Below the pieces are notes generated by a model, which was given only the letters and a program-made list of their open reading frames with translations, searched no databases and was not told where the DNA came from. Positions 7,624 to 15,426 of a stretch of 64,000 nt of DNA are shown piece after piece. How positions within the stretch are numbered: the first letter of the stretch is position 1; each line of letters starts with the position of its first letter. This DNA is from Armatimonadota bacterium (lineage in GTDB: Bacteria > Armatimonadota > Fimbriimonadia > Fimbriimonadales > Fimbriimonadaceae). The DNA is taken from contig JAFDWR010000001.1 of assembly GCA_018268355.1 (NCBI GenBank), positions 573,306-637,305 of the forward strand. Reading direction: 5' to 3'. Both the position numbers and the translations under genes were made by a program.

Positions 7624-9219
7624 ATGCCGGCCCTTCCGCCCGCCTTATTGGAGTGCCTCCACGCGGCGACGAGCGAAGCGAGCTTGCTCGCCGAACTCGC
7701 GACCGTGTGGCAGTCGCTCACCAAGGCCGACTCCGTCGATCTGCTCATGATCGACGCCTCCGAGAAGCTGGTCCTCGCCGCGTCCACCCACGCGCCCGAC
7801 TTCGTCGGCCGCATCAAGCTCGGCAAGGGCAAGGGCGTTGCCCAGAGGATCCGCGACCACGCGAGCCCGATCTACCTTGAGGATGGGGCCAAGAAGCACC
7901 CCGACTACGTCGTCGTGGAGAGCCTCGACGACCACAAGGTCGAGGCGATTGCCGGCCTGCCCCTCATCGCCTGGAACAAGGAGATCCTCGGGGTTGCGCT
8001 GCTCAACCGCTATTCGCCTTGGTCGATGAGCGAGGACGACCGCGAGGCGCTCCAGGGCACCGCCTCCCAGCTCGCCGATCTCATTTGGACCTACCGTGCA
8101 GCGTTCCAACACGGCAGCGAGAGCAACCGCCTCGGCGCGCTTAGCGAGGTGACCCGTTTGATGGCGGACTCGCCGTACCTGGAGGAGATTCTGCAGCTCC
8201 TCGTCAGCCTCACCGCCCAACAGTTCGGCTACCGGGTCGTCACCGTCCGGCTGCTTGATGACTCCCGCAAGGAGCTCGTCCTTCGCGCCACCCAAGCCCC
8301 CGCCCGCGCCTACCAACGCAAGCGCGCGATCAAGCTTGGCGAAAGCATTGCCGGACGCGCGATTGGCGAGCGCTCGCCGGTCATCGTGCCCGACGTCCAG
8401 CTCGAAGCGGACTACATCGGCCACGACCTCGCCGCCGAACAAGGCCTGCGGTCGATGATCTGCGTGCCGCTCATCATCCAAGAGCGACCGGTGGGCGTCA
8501 TGAGCTGCTACACGACCGAGCTCCACGAGTTCACCGAGGCCGAGGTCAGCGCGCTCCAGACGCTTGCGCAACAAGCCGCGATCAGCATTGAACATGCGAA
8601 GCTCCAGGTTCGCACGACCCTGCTCCAAGAGATGCACCATCGGGTCAAGAACAACCTCCAGCAGATTGCCTCGCTGATCCGCCTCCAGATGCGCCACCCG
8701 GGCGAAAAGACCCTCGCCGAAGCCCTCAACGACACCCAGGCGAGGATTCTCTCGATCTCGGCGGTCCACGACCTGCTCAGCCGCGACGACCTTGACCACG
8801 TCAGCATCCTCTCCATCGCCGAGTCGCTCGTACAGCTCCAGCAAAGCTCACTCCTCCGCCCCGACCGACGCATTCAGTTCCTGGTCCGGGGTGACGCGGT
8901 CTATCTCAGCACCGCGCAGGCGACCCAGGTGGCCCTCGCCCTCAACGAGCTAATCCTCAACGCGGCTGAACATGGCTTTGCCCGGACCGAGTCGGGCGAC
9001 ATCCACATCACGGTCGAGGACATGGACGAAGAAGTTGGCGTTTGGGTGAGCAACAAGGGCGACAGCTTGCCCCCCGATTTCGACCTTTCCAAGTACGGAA
9101 ACCTTGGCCTGCAGATCGTGGACAGCCTCGCGCGGTCACTCGGCGGACGGTTTGTTCTTGAGGACCGGCTCGGCTGGACGGTCGCCGAAATTCAGTTCCC
9201 GCGCGCGTCGGGCGAGTAG
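7624..9219 (+). CDS. Tandem-GAF sensor histidine kinase, HisKA_2 / HWE-like
   Basis: 531 residues from the ATG just after the M16 stop; a TTG six codons earlier is possible. Two GAF domains are visible, about residues 10-160 (VDLLMIDASEKLVLAAS, GVAQRIRDHASPIYLED, GLPLIAWNKEILGVALLN) and 165-325 (RVVTVRLLDDSRKELVLRA, GESIAGRAIGERSPVIVPD, SMICVPLIIQERPVGVMS). The dimerisation/phosphoacceptor helix EMHHRVKNNLQQI has its His at about residue 338, and an HATPase domain with NELILNAAEHGF follows. This H-box is typical of HisKA_2 kinases, which often signal to receiver proteins without DNA-binding domains. There is no membrane segment, so it is a cytoplasmic sensor of an unknown ligand. Its last 84 bases overlap the convergent kinase gene. 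Confidence 0.9.
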   Translation: MPALPPALLECLHAATSEASLLAELATVWQSLTKADSVDLLMIDASEKLVLAASTHAPDFVGRIKLGKGKGVAQRIRDHASPIYLEDGAKKHPDYVVVESLDDHKVEAIAGLPLIAWNKEILGVALLNRYSPWSMSEDDREALQGTASQLADLIWTYRAAFQHGSESNRLGALSEVTRLMADSPYLEEILQLLVSLTAQQFGYRVVTVRLLDDSRKELVLRATQAPARAYQRKRAIKLGESIAGRAIGERSPVIVPDVQLEADYIGHDLAAEQGLRSMICVPLIIQERPVGVMSCYTTELHEFTEAEVSALQTLAQQAAISIEHAKLQVRTTLLQEMHHRVKNNLQQIASLIRLQMRHPGEKTLAEALNDTQARILSISAVHDLLSRDDLDHVSILSIAESLVQLQQSSLLRPDRRIQFLVRGDAVYLSTAQATQVALALNELILNAAEHGFARTESGDIHITVEDMDEEVGVWVSNKGDSLPPDFDLSKYGNLGLQIVDSLARSLGGRFVLEDRLGWTVAEIQFPRASGE

Positions 9220-10842
9220 GTTCCTCGGGAATTCGATTCGGAAAAGTGCGCCTTCGTTGGGCTTGGAGGTCGCCATCACTTGGCCACCCATCCGCTCCAT
9301 CGCGCGCTGGACAATCGCAAGCCCAACACCGGTTCCCTCGAAGTCGCGTCCGGGGTGGAGTCGCTCAAAGAGGCCAAAGATCTTGTGCCCATACGCGGGA
9401 TCGAAGCCGGCGCCATTGTCCTTGACTTCCATCCAGCTCCACTCGCCGTTCTCACCGCCCCGAATTTCGATCTGCGGCGACTCGACACGCCCGGAGTACT
9501 TGATCGCGTTGTCGATCAGGTTGTCAACGACCTGTCGGAGTAGCACCGGGTCGGCCTCCACCGTCGGGAGGGGCTGGACCTTGACTTCGTGCCGGAAGCC
9601 CGGGCTCTTTCGGGGGCCCGCGAGGGCCTGCTCCACCGTGTGGTTGAGGTCGACCATTCCCAGCTCAAGCGGCCTACGGCCTGCGCGGGCATAGCTCAGC
9701 AGGTCATCGAGGAGCCTCGACATGCGCATCGCCGACTGGTCAATCGACTCAATCGAGGCGCGAACTTCGGCTTCGTTGAGGGGTTCGTCGGGCGAAAAGG
9801 CAAGGCGGGCCTGAGCGCTGATGTTCCTGAGCGGCGCGCGGAGGTCGTGGGACATCGAGTAGCTCAGCGTCTCAAGGTCGGAGTTTCGCTGCTGAAGTTC
9901 GATCGTGCGACGCTGAACGCGACTCGCTTGGCGGTCCCGCTGTTGTTGCAGCCGCTCGATGTAGCGCAGTCGCTCCTGGTTCATTGCCGCGAGCAGGATG
10001 ATCGAGCCGCAGAGGATGAGGAGGTACGTGTGGAGCCAATACTCCGCGCCGCCACCCTTGGAGAGCAGGAAGTCCATCGGCCCAAGGCGGAGGGAGGCGC
10101 CAATGCCGCCGATCAGAGCGACGAGCGAGACGGTGAGGCTGGTTTCGTGGGCGGGTCGGTTATAGGCCTGGGCCACCAGGAACGGAAGTGGCAGGAAGAC
10201 GTAGCTGATCGACAGCTCCGAGTTTTGTCCCGGCTGCAAGAACACAAAGAGCGCGGAGCCCAGGCTCCCAATCGCATACCAAAAGGCGGCCTTCTTGTTC
10301 TTTGCCGTCTCTTGCCATGCCGCGCGATGACAGCATCCGAGGATCGCGGGCGTCGTAGCGATCACGCCGAGGCTGGTCGCAACCACAAAGCCCTGGATCA
10401 CCGCGCTCAGGATGTTGATCTTGTTAAAATAGGCACCGATACTGGCGATTACTCCCGCGCCGATGGAGCCAATAAACCCGGCGAGAAAAATCGCGCCGAC
10501 ATCCCAGACGCGCTGAATGGTGGGCGGTCGCCGGAGGACGCGGTCCATGAACCAGATCATCAAGAAGATCCCAACGAAATCGGCGACGTTCAGAAAGATG
10601 GTGTAGGAGGTGCTCTTGCTGATCGAAAGGTCGGCGATCATGCCGAGCGGCACCGACGTCAGGATGATCGGCCAGCGGTAGTTCCGGGGATGGACGAGGA
10701 TCATCCCGAACAGAAATCCGGACGGAAACCAATACACCGAGACCTGGGCATCAGCGATGTTGAAATACTGCACGCACGACCAAGCAAGGGCCGTGTAGAC
10801 AAGTGCAATGAGTCCGATTCGTCCCCAATTCAGAGGGGCCAT
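9136..10842 (-). CDS. MASE1-type membrane sensor histidine kinase
   Basis: 568 residues. Residues 1-300 hold about eight hydrophobic segments with the MASE1 look (GRIGLIALVYTALAW, VYWFPSGFLFGMIL, WPIILTSVPLGMIADL). A coiled segment RYIERLQQQRDRQASRVQRRTIELQQRN follows, then a HisKA domain with H332 in SMSHDLRAPLRN. The HATPase domain has the N-box DNLIDNAIKYS, the G1 motif MEVKDNGAGFD and the G2 motif GTGVGLAIVQRAMERMGG. The partner regulator is not adjacent. The last 25 residues are a polar tail encoded opposite the conserved end of the GAF kinase. The ATG follows TAAACT by five bases with no Shine-Dalgarno. Confidence 0.9.
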   Translation of the reverse strand: MAPLNWGRIGLIALVYTALAWSCVQYFNIADAQVSVYWFPSGFLFGMILVHPRNYRWPIILTSVPLGMIADLSISKSTSYTIFLNVADFVGIFLMIWFMDRVLRRPPTIQRVWDVGAIFLAGFIGSIGAGVIASIGAYFNKINILSAVIQGFVVATSLGVIATTPAILGCCHRAAWQETAKNKKAAFWYAIGSLGSALFVFLQPGQNSELSISYVFLPLPFLVAQAYNRPAHETSLTVSLVALIGGIGASLRLGPMDFLLSKGGGAEYWLHTYLLILCGSIILLAAMNQERLRYIERLQQQRDRQASRVQRRTIELQQRNSDLETLSYSMSHDLRAPLRNISAQARLAFSPDEPLNEAEVRASIESIDQSAMRMSRLLDDLLSYARAGRRPLELGMVDLNHTVEQALAGPRKSPGFRHEVKVQPLPTVEADPVLLRQVVDNLIDNAIKYSGRVESPQIEIRGGENGEWSWMEVKDNGAGFDPAYGHKIFGLFERLHPGRDFEGTGVGLAIVQRAMERMGGQVMATSKPNEGALFRIEFPRNLLARRARELNFGDRPAEPVLKNKPSAE

Positions 10843-10847
10843 GAGTT

Positions 10848-10853
10848 AGTTTA
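10848..10853 (-). promoter_or_regulatory. -10 element TAAACT close to the MASE1 kinase start
   Basis: On the minus strand TAAACT is followed by five bases and the ATG. TCGGCA lies 17 bases upstream as a weak -35 (four of six consensus positions). The position implies a leaderless or nearly leaderless transcript, divergent from the ABC ATPase gene. Confidence 0.4.
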
Positions 10854-10899
10854 TCAAGTTGGTCGATTTTTGCCGAGGAAAAGATCGTAGAAGTGCCTG

Positions 10900-11580
10900 A
10901 TGAAGGTGATTGAGACCCGTGGACTCGCGCGGAAGTTTTTGATGGGAAGCACCGAGGTGCATGCCCTTCGCGGGGTCGACCTCTCGGTTGAACAAGGCGA
11001 GTTCGTTGCGATCATGGGTCCTTCCGGCTCCGGCAAGTCGACTTTGCTCAATCTCCTTGGCTGCCTTGATCGCCCCACCGGCGGCGAATACCTCCTTGCA
11101 GGCCGCCCGGTCCAGGACCTTTCCGACCGCGACCTCGCCCAGATGCGCCAAAACCAAATCGGCTTCATTTTCCAGAGTTTCAACCTTCTCCCCCAGCTTT
11201 CCGCCGCCGAAAACGTCGAGCTACCCACGCTCTACCGCGATCAGCCAGCCTCAAGGTCGGTCGCCGAAGTCCTGACGAGCGTTGGACTGGCGGACCGGAT
11301 GGATCACCGGCCTCACCAGCTTTCGGGTGGCCAGCAGCAGCGCGTGGCGATCGCCCGTGCCCTGATCAACGAGCCGGTGCTGCTTCTTGCCGACGAGCCA
11401 ACAGGCGCGCTGGACTCGAAAACAGGTGAGGAAATGATGGCCCTCCTCGCTGACCTCCACAAGAAGGGCAACACGATCCTCATCGTCACCCACGAAGAGG
11501 TGATCGCTGAGAAGTGTGAGCGCGTGGTGAAGCTCCGGGACGGCGAAATCGTTTCCGACGAACGCCTAGCGCGCGCGTAG
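10900..11580 (+). CDS. ABC transporter ATP-binding protein, MacB/LolD type
   Basis: 226 residues, the usual size of stand-alone MacB/LolD/FtsE-type ATPases. Walker A is GPSGSGKST (about residue 42), the signature is LSGGQQQRVAIARAL, Walker B is LLLADEPTGALD, and the switch His is in IVTHEE. QNQIGFIFQSFNLLPQLSAAENVELP is the typical Q-loop of this subfamily. These ATPases power mechanotransmission or lipoprotein-release systems with a MacB-fold permease. No permease gene is adjacent; the convergent neighbour encodes a MacA/HlyD-like adaptor whose stop overlaps this one by 15 bases. The functional pairing is therefore inferred. Confidence 0.9.
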   Translation: MKVIETRGLARKFLMGSTEVHALRGVDLSVEQGEFVAIMGPSGSGKSTLLNLLGCLDRPTGGEYLLAGRPVQDLSDRDLAQMRQNQIGFIFQSFNLLPQLSAAENVELPTLYRDQPASRSVAEVLTSVGLADRMDHRPHQLSGGQQQRVAIARALINEPVLLLADEPTGALDSKTGEEMMALLADLHKKGNTILIVTHEEVIAEKCERVVKLRDGEIVSDERLARA

Positions 11581-13098
11581 AACGAGGACGCGCTGGTCCG
11601 ATTCGAGGCCGGAAAGGACTTCCATTCGATCAACCAGATCACGACCAAGCTTCACTTCGCGGAGCTGACCGCCTTGTTCGAGCCGCACGTTGCCAACCCC
11701 AGGACGGATGAACTGAATCGCCCGCTTCGTAAGGGTCACGCGCTTGGTCTGAATTCCGGTGGGGATCATCGCCTTCCCAGCGACGCCCGGCTTGATCAGG
11801 GGTTCGTTGGAGAGGACCTTGATTTCAAGGATCGTATCCGTCGGCTTGGTGCCCGGTTTCAGGTTGAAAACCTTGGCGGGCAGGTCCTTTTTGGCCATGG
11901 AATCGAGCTGGACCGTGAGCGGAGTGCCTGGTTTGAGGTTGATCGCGGTCGGGGTGGGAATCGTCGTGATGAACACGCGGAAATTGGACCGCGAGACCTT
12001 TCCGAGCAAGCTTCCCTCCGCCACCTGGCCCGTCTTGGCGTCCGGAGCGATGAGAACCCCATCCATCGGGCTCGAAATCGTGATCGACCGTGAACCGGTG
12101 CGAATCCGGCCTCGAACGGTCGGGAAAGCGTCGGGCTCGGGCGAAAGCATGGGGCCGCTGATTCCGCCACCGCCATCGGACGGGTACTTCGCTGCTTCCT
12201 TTTGGGCCGCGCTCAGCTCTTCCATTGCCTTGGCGAGCTCTTGCTGGAGCTCTACGGTGACGCTGCTGCCGCCTTGCGAGCGGTTTAGAGCGGCGGCGGA
12301 CCGCTTGACCTCGTCATCCAGCCGCTTCTTTTCCTTGCTCAACGTGGCCTCGAGGTCGTCTCGCTGATCCCGTGCTTTGGCCGCCGCCGATTTGGCGGCT
12401 TCGAGCTGGCGGACCTTGGCATCAAATTCGTTCTGGCTGATCGCGCCCGCGGCGAGGAGCTGGTCGCACTTGTCCTTGTCGCCTTGGATCTTTTGGGCGA
12501 GGCTTTCGGCCTCTTCGACCTTGGCCTCCGCCTCATTTCGACGCCGAGGGTGGTCGACCGAAAGGGCATCCGCAAGGCGCTGGCGAGCAGTTTCCCATCG
12601 GGTCTTGGCCCGCGCGATTTCGCCGTCCGACTTTCGTCCGCCGGAGCGCAGCTCGGTCCGCAACGCTTCCACCTTTTCCTCCGCCGCCTTGAGGCGGCGC
12701 TGAGCCTTGTCCCCAGTGTTCAATTCTTCGGGGATCGAGGCGGGGCGCATCGGCGAGACCGGCGGAAGGCTTGCATACTGCTCGGAGGAAATCCCACCGT
12801 CATCGCCGCCGCGCGGCGAAACCATGAGGGTTGCAATGACCTGACCCTGCTTCACGGGATCGCCCGACTTGACCGCCCACCGGACAAGAACGCCGCTCGA
12901 AGGTGCCTTGAGGTCGACGTCGGTCGAGCTCGAAATCAAGCCGCGAACATCGAGGGTGGGCTTGAAAACCTCCACCTTCGACGTTGCGATCTCAGGTGGA
13001 GGCGCTGTGACCACGCTCGGCGCGGGCATGTCGGTCCGGAGCGTGCAACCGCTCAACAGCACCGAACCCAACGCAATCCACGGCCACCGACTCTTCAT
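11566..13098 (-). CDS. HlyD/MacA-type periplasmic adaptor lipoprotein
   Basis: 510 residues. The signal peptide ends in lipobox LSGC (WIALGSVLLSGC), so the protein is a lipoprotein. A biotinyl-lipoyl half-motif (VDLKAPSSGVLVRWAVKSGDPVKQGQVIATL) is followed by a long charged coiled coil, about residues 120-290. The second half-motif and beta-barrel come next (ITISSPMDGVLIAPDAKTGQVAEGSLLGKV, LKPGTPLTVQLD). Adaptors of this type link an inner-membrane pump to an outer-membrane channel. The start ATG at 13098 precedes the signal peptide directly; upstream in-frame codons are judged non-coding. The likely partner ATPase is the convergent gene, but the membrane permease is missing here. Confidence 0.87.
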   Translation of the reverse strand: MKSRWPWIALGSVLLSGCTLRTDMPAPSVVTAPPPEIATSKVEVFKPTLDVRGLISSSTDVDLKAPSSGVLVRWAVKSGDPVKQGQVIATLMVSPRGGDDGGISSEQYASLPPVSPMRPASIPEELNTGDKAQRRLKAAEEKVEALRTELRSGGRKSDGEIARAKTRWETARQRLADALSVDHPRRRNEAEAKVEEAESLAQKIQGDKDKCDQLLAAGAISQNEFDAKVRQLEAAKSAAAKARDQRDDLEATLSKEKKRLDDEVKRSAAALNRSQGGSSVTVELQQELAKAMEELSAAQKEAAKYPSDGGGGISGPMLSPEPDAFPTVRGRIRTGSRSITISSPMDGVLIAPDAKTGQVAEGSLLGKVSRSNFRVFITTIPTPTAINLKPGTPLTVQLDSMAKKDLPAKVFNLKPGTKPTDTILEIKVLSNEPLIKPGVAGKAMIPTGIQTKRVTLTKRAIQFIRPGVGNVRLEQGGQLREVKLGRDLVDRMEVLSGLESDQRVLVLRAR

Positions 13099-13151
13099 CC
13101 AACTATATACAACGTTGAAAACGCCTTTTGCGTTCAACGCTCGGGAGGGTC

Positions 13152-13691
13152 CTAGGCCACAATCGTGCTGGATTTGAACTCTTCGAACTGCGGCAGATAG
13201 TCCTGCCAATCCGCACGCCCAATCGCCTTCAGGTACGTCGGCAGCGCGAGGTACGGGATGAAATGCGGTCGCTTCGGCCGTCGGAAGAGCTTCATCTGTG
13301 CCTGCTGGGGCGTCTTGTCACCCTTGGCTAGGTTGCAGCGGCGGCAGCACGCGACGAGGTTATCCCACGTGTGCGGCCCGCCCACCCAACGCGGGATGAC
13401 GTGGTCGATCGTGAGGTCCTTCTTCGACCCGCAGTATTGGCACGTGTAGTTGTCGCGAGCAAGGATTGAATGTCGCGAGAGTCGAAGCTCGGGCATCGGC
13501 CTTCGGACCATGTACTTCATTCGCAGCACCGAAGGCGCGAAGAGCTCGCCGCTCCCGGTTCGGATCGGCTCACCGCGTTCTTCCATCACGTCGGCCTTGC
13601 CTAGCAGCAGCAGGGCAAACGCTCGTCGCAAGTTGCAGACGTTGAGCGGTTCATAGTTGCTGTTCAATACGAGTACGTCGTGCGGTCCCAA
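13152..13691 (-). CDS. HNH endonuclease family protein
   Basis: 179 residues. The HNH fold is clear: CQYCG and CCRRCN zinc-binding pairs flank DLTIDHVIPRWVGGPHTWDNLVA, with the DH dyad and the Asn typical of this nuclease family. The N-terminal half (VLVLNSNYEPLNVCNLRRAFALLLLGKADV) is the conserved module of widespread chromosomal HNH proteins of unknown cellular role. The start is TTG, preceded by a good Shine-Dalgarno GGAG; the stop of a 59-codon frame lies within the same few bases, so coupled expression is possible. No mobile element or restriction genes are next to it, so it is probably a housekeeping HNH protein rather than an intron-encoded enzyme. Confidence 0.9.
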   Translation of the reverse strand: MGPHDVLVLNSNYEPLNVCNLRRAFALLLLGKADVMEERGEPIRTGSGELFAPSVLRMKYMVRRPMPELRLSRHSILARDNYTCQYCGSKKDLTIDHVIPRWVGGPHTWDNLVACCRRCNLAKGDKTPQQAQMKLFRRPKRPHFIPYLALPTYLKAIGRADWQDYLPQFEEFKSSTIVA

Positions 13692-13701
13692 TGGCTTCTC
13701 C

Positions 13702-13881
13702 TCAGTTCAAATGGCTTTTTTCCAGGCGTATGAATTGGTCGAGATCAGTGACAAAAAAGGGTCCGGCGTGAAACGGCCCGGACCCCATGCTGCTCGCAGT
13801 CATGCCACGAGCTATCATGGTGTCCACCCAAGCGGGCGGCCATTGCATGAACGGATTCTGTCCTTGATCAAGACTTCGCAT
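13702..13881 (-). CDS. Possible 59-residue small protein upstream of the HNH gene
   Basis: ATG to TGA gives 59 residues beginning MRSLDQGQNP, with the middle rich in Met, Trp, Pro and Gly and the end DLDQFIRLEKSHLN. The TGA overlaps the HNH gene's Shine-Dalgarno, the geometry expected for an operon leader or coupled small gene. There is no recognised family, no signal peptide and no strong Shine-Dalgarno of its own (AAGGA is too close to the ATG; GGAAAG lies further up). A terminator-like hairpin lies inside the frame. It may be a true small protein, or a chance frame in a regulated leader; comparison with relatives would decide. Confidence 0.35.
   Translation of the reverse strand: MRSLDQGQNPFMQWPPAWVDTMIARGMTASSMGSGPFHAGPFFVTDLDQFIRLEKSHLN
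13753..13786 (-). terminator. Intrinsic-terminator-like hairpin upstream of the HNH gene
   Basis: On the minus strand GGGTCCGG pairs with CCGGACCC across an 11-base loop and is followed by six T residues. That is a textbook intrinsic terminator for minus-strand transcription, yet it lies between the probable promoter region and the HNH start. It could act as an attenuator or end a short leader RNA. Confidence 0.6.
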
Positions 13882-14072
13882 GTCCTTCTTTCCTACCGAC
13901 GTACAAATCCACCAAAACGGATTCGCACCTCGCGAAAAATTCTCCCTTTCAACTAAGTTTCCGCCAGTTTCTTTGCACTCGGCTACCAGGTTTTGTTAAG
14001 GGCCCTTAATCTTCGGGATCAAAACGGCACGAATTCTGTCAGATTAATTGCGGTAACGCAAAGGAGGCAACC
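13882..14072 (+). promoter_or_regulatory. AT-rich divergent regulatory region with 14-bp palindrome
   Basis: Non-coding spacer between the HNH leader and the 72-residue gene, clearly more AT-rich than its surroundings. It contains a perfect 14-bp palindrome TTAAGGGCCCTTAA at 13996-14009, a candidate operator. TTGCG-GTAA-CGCAA at 14048-14061 is a small stem with a GNRA-type loop. Its 3' arm overlaps the Shine-Dalgarno AAAGGAGG at 14060-14067, so folding could limit ribosome access. No clear -35/-10 pair could be fixed. Confidence 0.45.
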
Positions 14073-14291
14073 ATGGAGTTCATCCACAATGGGTTGCAAC
14101 TGAGCGAAGAGGAAGCGTACGCCCTGTTGAGTTTGTGTTTGACAAGCCCGCAGGCGCTCGACGCGGCCTCAGAAAAAGCGGTTCGGAAATTGGCAGGATA
14201 CGCAACGGCCTTGCGCCAGAGTCATCATCATCATTCAACTGCCGTTTGCCCCGCTTTGGAGCTAAAGTTGAACCGGACGGGGACCAATTAG
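14073..14291 (+). CDS. Small unrecognised protein, 72 residues
   Basis: No family recognised. The start is firm: the strongest Shine-Dalgarno in the window (AAAGGAGG) is six bases before the ATG. The N-terminal 50 residues look helical and acidic/leucine rich (LSEEEAYALLSLCLTSPQALDAASEKAVRKLAGYATAL). A QSHHHHS run and a short polar tail follow. There is no membrane segment. A 9-bp terminator stem includes the stop codon, so it is a monocistronic unit. The strong ribosome site suggests it is well expressed; with the upstream palindrome it looks like a regulated small regulator or binding protein, but that is inference. Confidence 0.7.
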   Translation: MEFIHNGLQLSEEEAYALLSLCLTSPQALDAASEKAVRKLAGYATALRQSHHHHSTAVCPALELKLNRTGTN

Positions 14292-14306
14292 GTCCCCGTT
14301 TTTCTT
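14277..14306 (+). terminator. Intrinsic terminator overlapping the stop codon of the 72-residue gene
   Basis: ACGGGGACC, loop AATTA, GGTCCCCGT: a perfect 9-bp stem followed by a T-rich run. The TAG stop is formed by the last base of the loop region and the first of the right arm, so the coding end and the terminator are the same DNA. Confidence 0.85.
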
Positions 14307-14307
14307 G

Positions 14308-14313
14308 TATTCT
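14308..14313 (+). promoter_or_regulatory. -10 element TATTCT, eight bases before the Nif3 start
   Basis: TATTCT lies directly after the terminator and eight bases before ATG 14322, with no Shine-Dalgarno between. This fits a separate, leaderless transcript for the Nif3 gene. No convincing -35 is seen. Confidence 0.4.
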
Positions 14314-14321
14314 GGTCACTC

Positions 14322-15407
14322 ATGATCAGGGTTGCCGACGTCCTCCACCAGCTTGAGTCGATTGCTCCGAGACGCTACGCGTTTGGGTTCGACAAGGTCG
14401 GCTTGCAAGTGGGCGACCGTTCCGCTCCCGTCGCCAAGGCGGTGGTGTCGCTCGACCGGTCCCTCGGGGCGATCCGCTTTGCCGCTGACCACGGTGCCCA
14501 ACTCCTGATTGCTCACCACCCGGCGATCTGGGACCCGCTCAAGAGCGTCCTTGCGGGTGATCCCGTCTTTGAGCTTATTCGGGCGAATGTCTCGTTCATT
14601 GCCGCTCACACGAGTTGGGATGTCGCACGGGGTGGCGTGAATGACACCCTTGCCGAAGTGCTGGGTCTCACCGACGTTGTTGACTTTGGTCAGCGACCCG
14701 AAACCCACCTGCTGAAGCTCGTCTTCACCGCGCCCAGTGCGGACTCGGAGAGGGTCATCGCCGCCGCAGCGGCGGCAGGAGCGGGAAGGCTTGGGAGCTA
14801 TGATTCCTGTGCGTTTTCGAGTCAGGGCACGGGCCAGTTTCGCGCCCTCGATGACGCAAATCCCCACGTTGGGAAGGTGGGCGAGGTCCACCAAGAGCCC
14901 GAAACCCGCGTCGAGATGATCCTGCCGACCGGGTTGCAACTCGCGGTTGATACCGCCGTCCGCAGAGCCCACCCTTACGAGACGCCCGCGATCGACTACT
15001 TCCCTCTTTCCAACCCCGGCGAACTTCCGATTGGTCGGATTGGATCCCTTGCCCATGCGGTTACCCTCGCCGGCTTCTCCGCAACCGTCGCAAACCGACT
15101 CGGTCATCCACCCCTCGTCTGGGGCGAACCTAAGCGGCTCATCAAAAAGGTCGCGGTGGTCGGCGGCGCGGCAGACGGCGAATGGCAGGAAGCCGCCCGA
15201 GCGGGGGCCGACTGCTTCGTCACCGGCGAGGTCCGCCAGAACATCGCGGTCGATTCGACAATCCCGATCATGGCCGCTGGACACTATGCGACCGAACAGC
15301 CCGGCGTCCGTGCCCTGCGCGACCGACTCCATGCGGCGATCCCCGAGGTCGAGTGGCTGCTTTTCACGCCGGAACCAGGCTTCGACGGGCGTCCCTTCGT
15401 GCCCTAG
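14322..15407 (+). CDS. Nif3-like dinuclear metal centre hexameric protein
   Basis: 361 residues, the long form with an inserted middle domain. Metal-binding landmarks are LLIAHHPAIWDP, FIAAHTSWDVARGGVNDTLAEVLG and the C-terminal ITGEV-like FVTGEVRQNIAVDS plus AAGHYATEQPGV. The insert at about residues 120-230 (HLLKLVFTAPSADSERVIAAA to RAHPYETPAIDYFPL) is the PII/CutA-like domain found in YqfO-type members. Nif3 proteins form hexameric toroids with two metals per subunit; older databases call them GTP cyclohydrolase type 2, and the physiological reaction remains unclear. Start ATG at 14322. The aldo-keto reductase follows after 19 bases and may be cotranscribed. Confidence 0.92.
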   Translation: MIRVADVLHQLESIAPRRYAFGFDKVGLQVGDRSAPVAKAVVSLDRSLGAIRFAADHGAQLLIAHHPAIWDPLKSVLAGDPVFELIRANVSFIAAHTSWDVARGGVNDTLAEVLGLTDVVDFGQRPETHLLKLVFTAPSADSERVIAAAAAAGAGRLGSYDSCAFSSQGTGQFRALDDANPHVGKVGEVHQEPETRVEMILPTGLQLAVDTAVRRAHPYETPAIDYFPLSNPGELPIGRIGSLAHAVTLAGFSATVANRLGHPPLVWGEPKRLIKKVAVVGGAADGEWQEAARAGADCFVTGEVRQNIAVDSTIPIMAAGHYATEQPGVRALRDRLHAAIPEVEWLLFTPEPGFDGRPFVP

Positions 15408-15426
15408 CGGGTAAGTTGAGGACGCA

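Noticed and set aside
6285..7832. 515-codon minus-strand frame opposite the M16 peptidase
   Set aside because: The M16 zinc motif and coupled starts are on the plus strand; the antisense translation has no motif.
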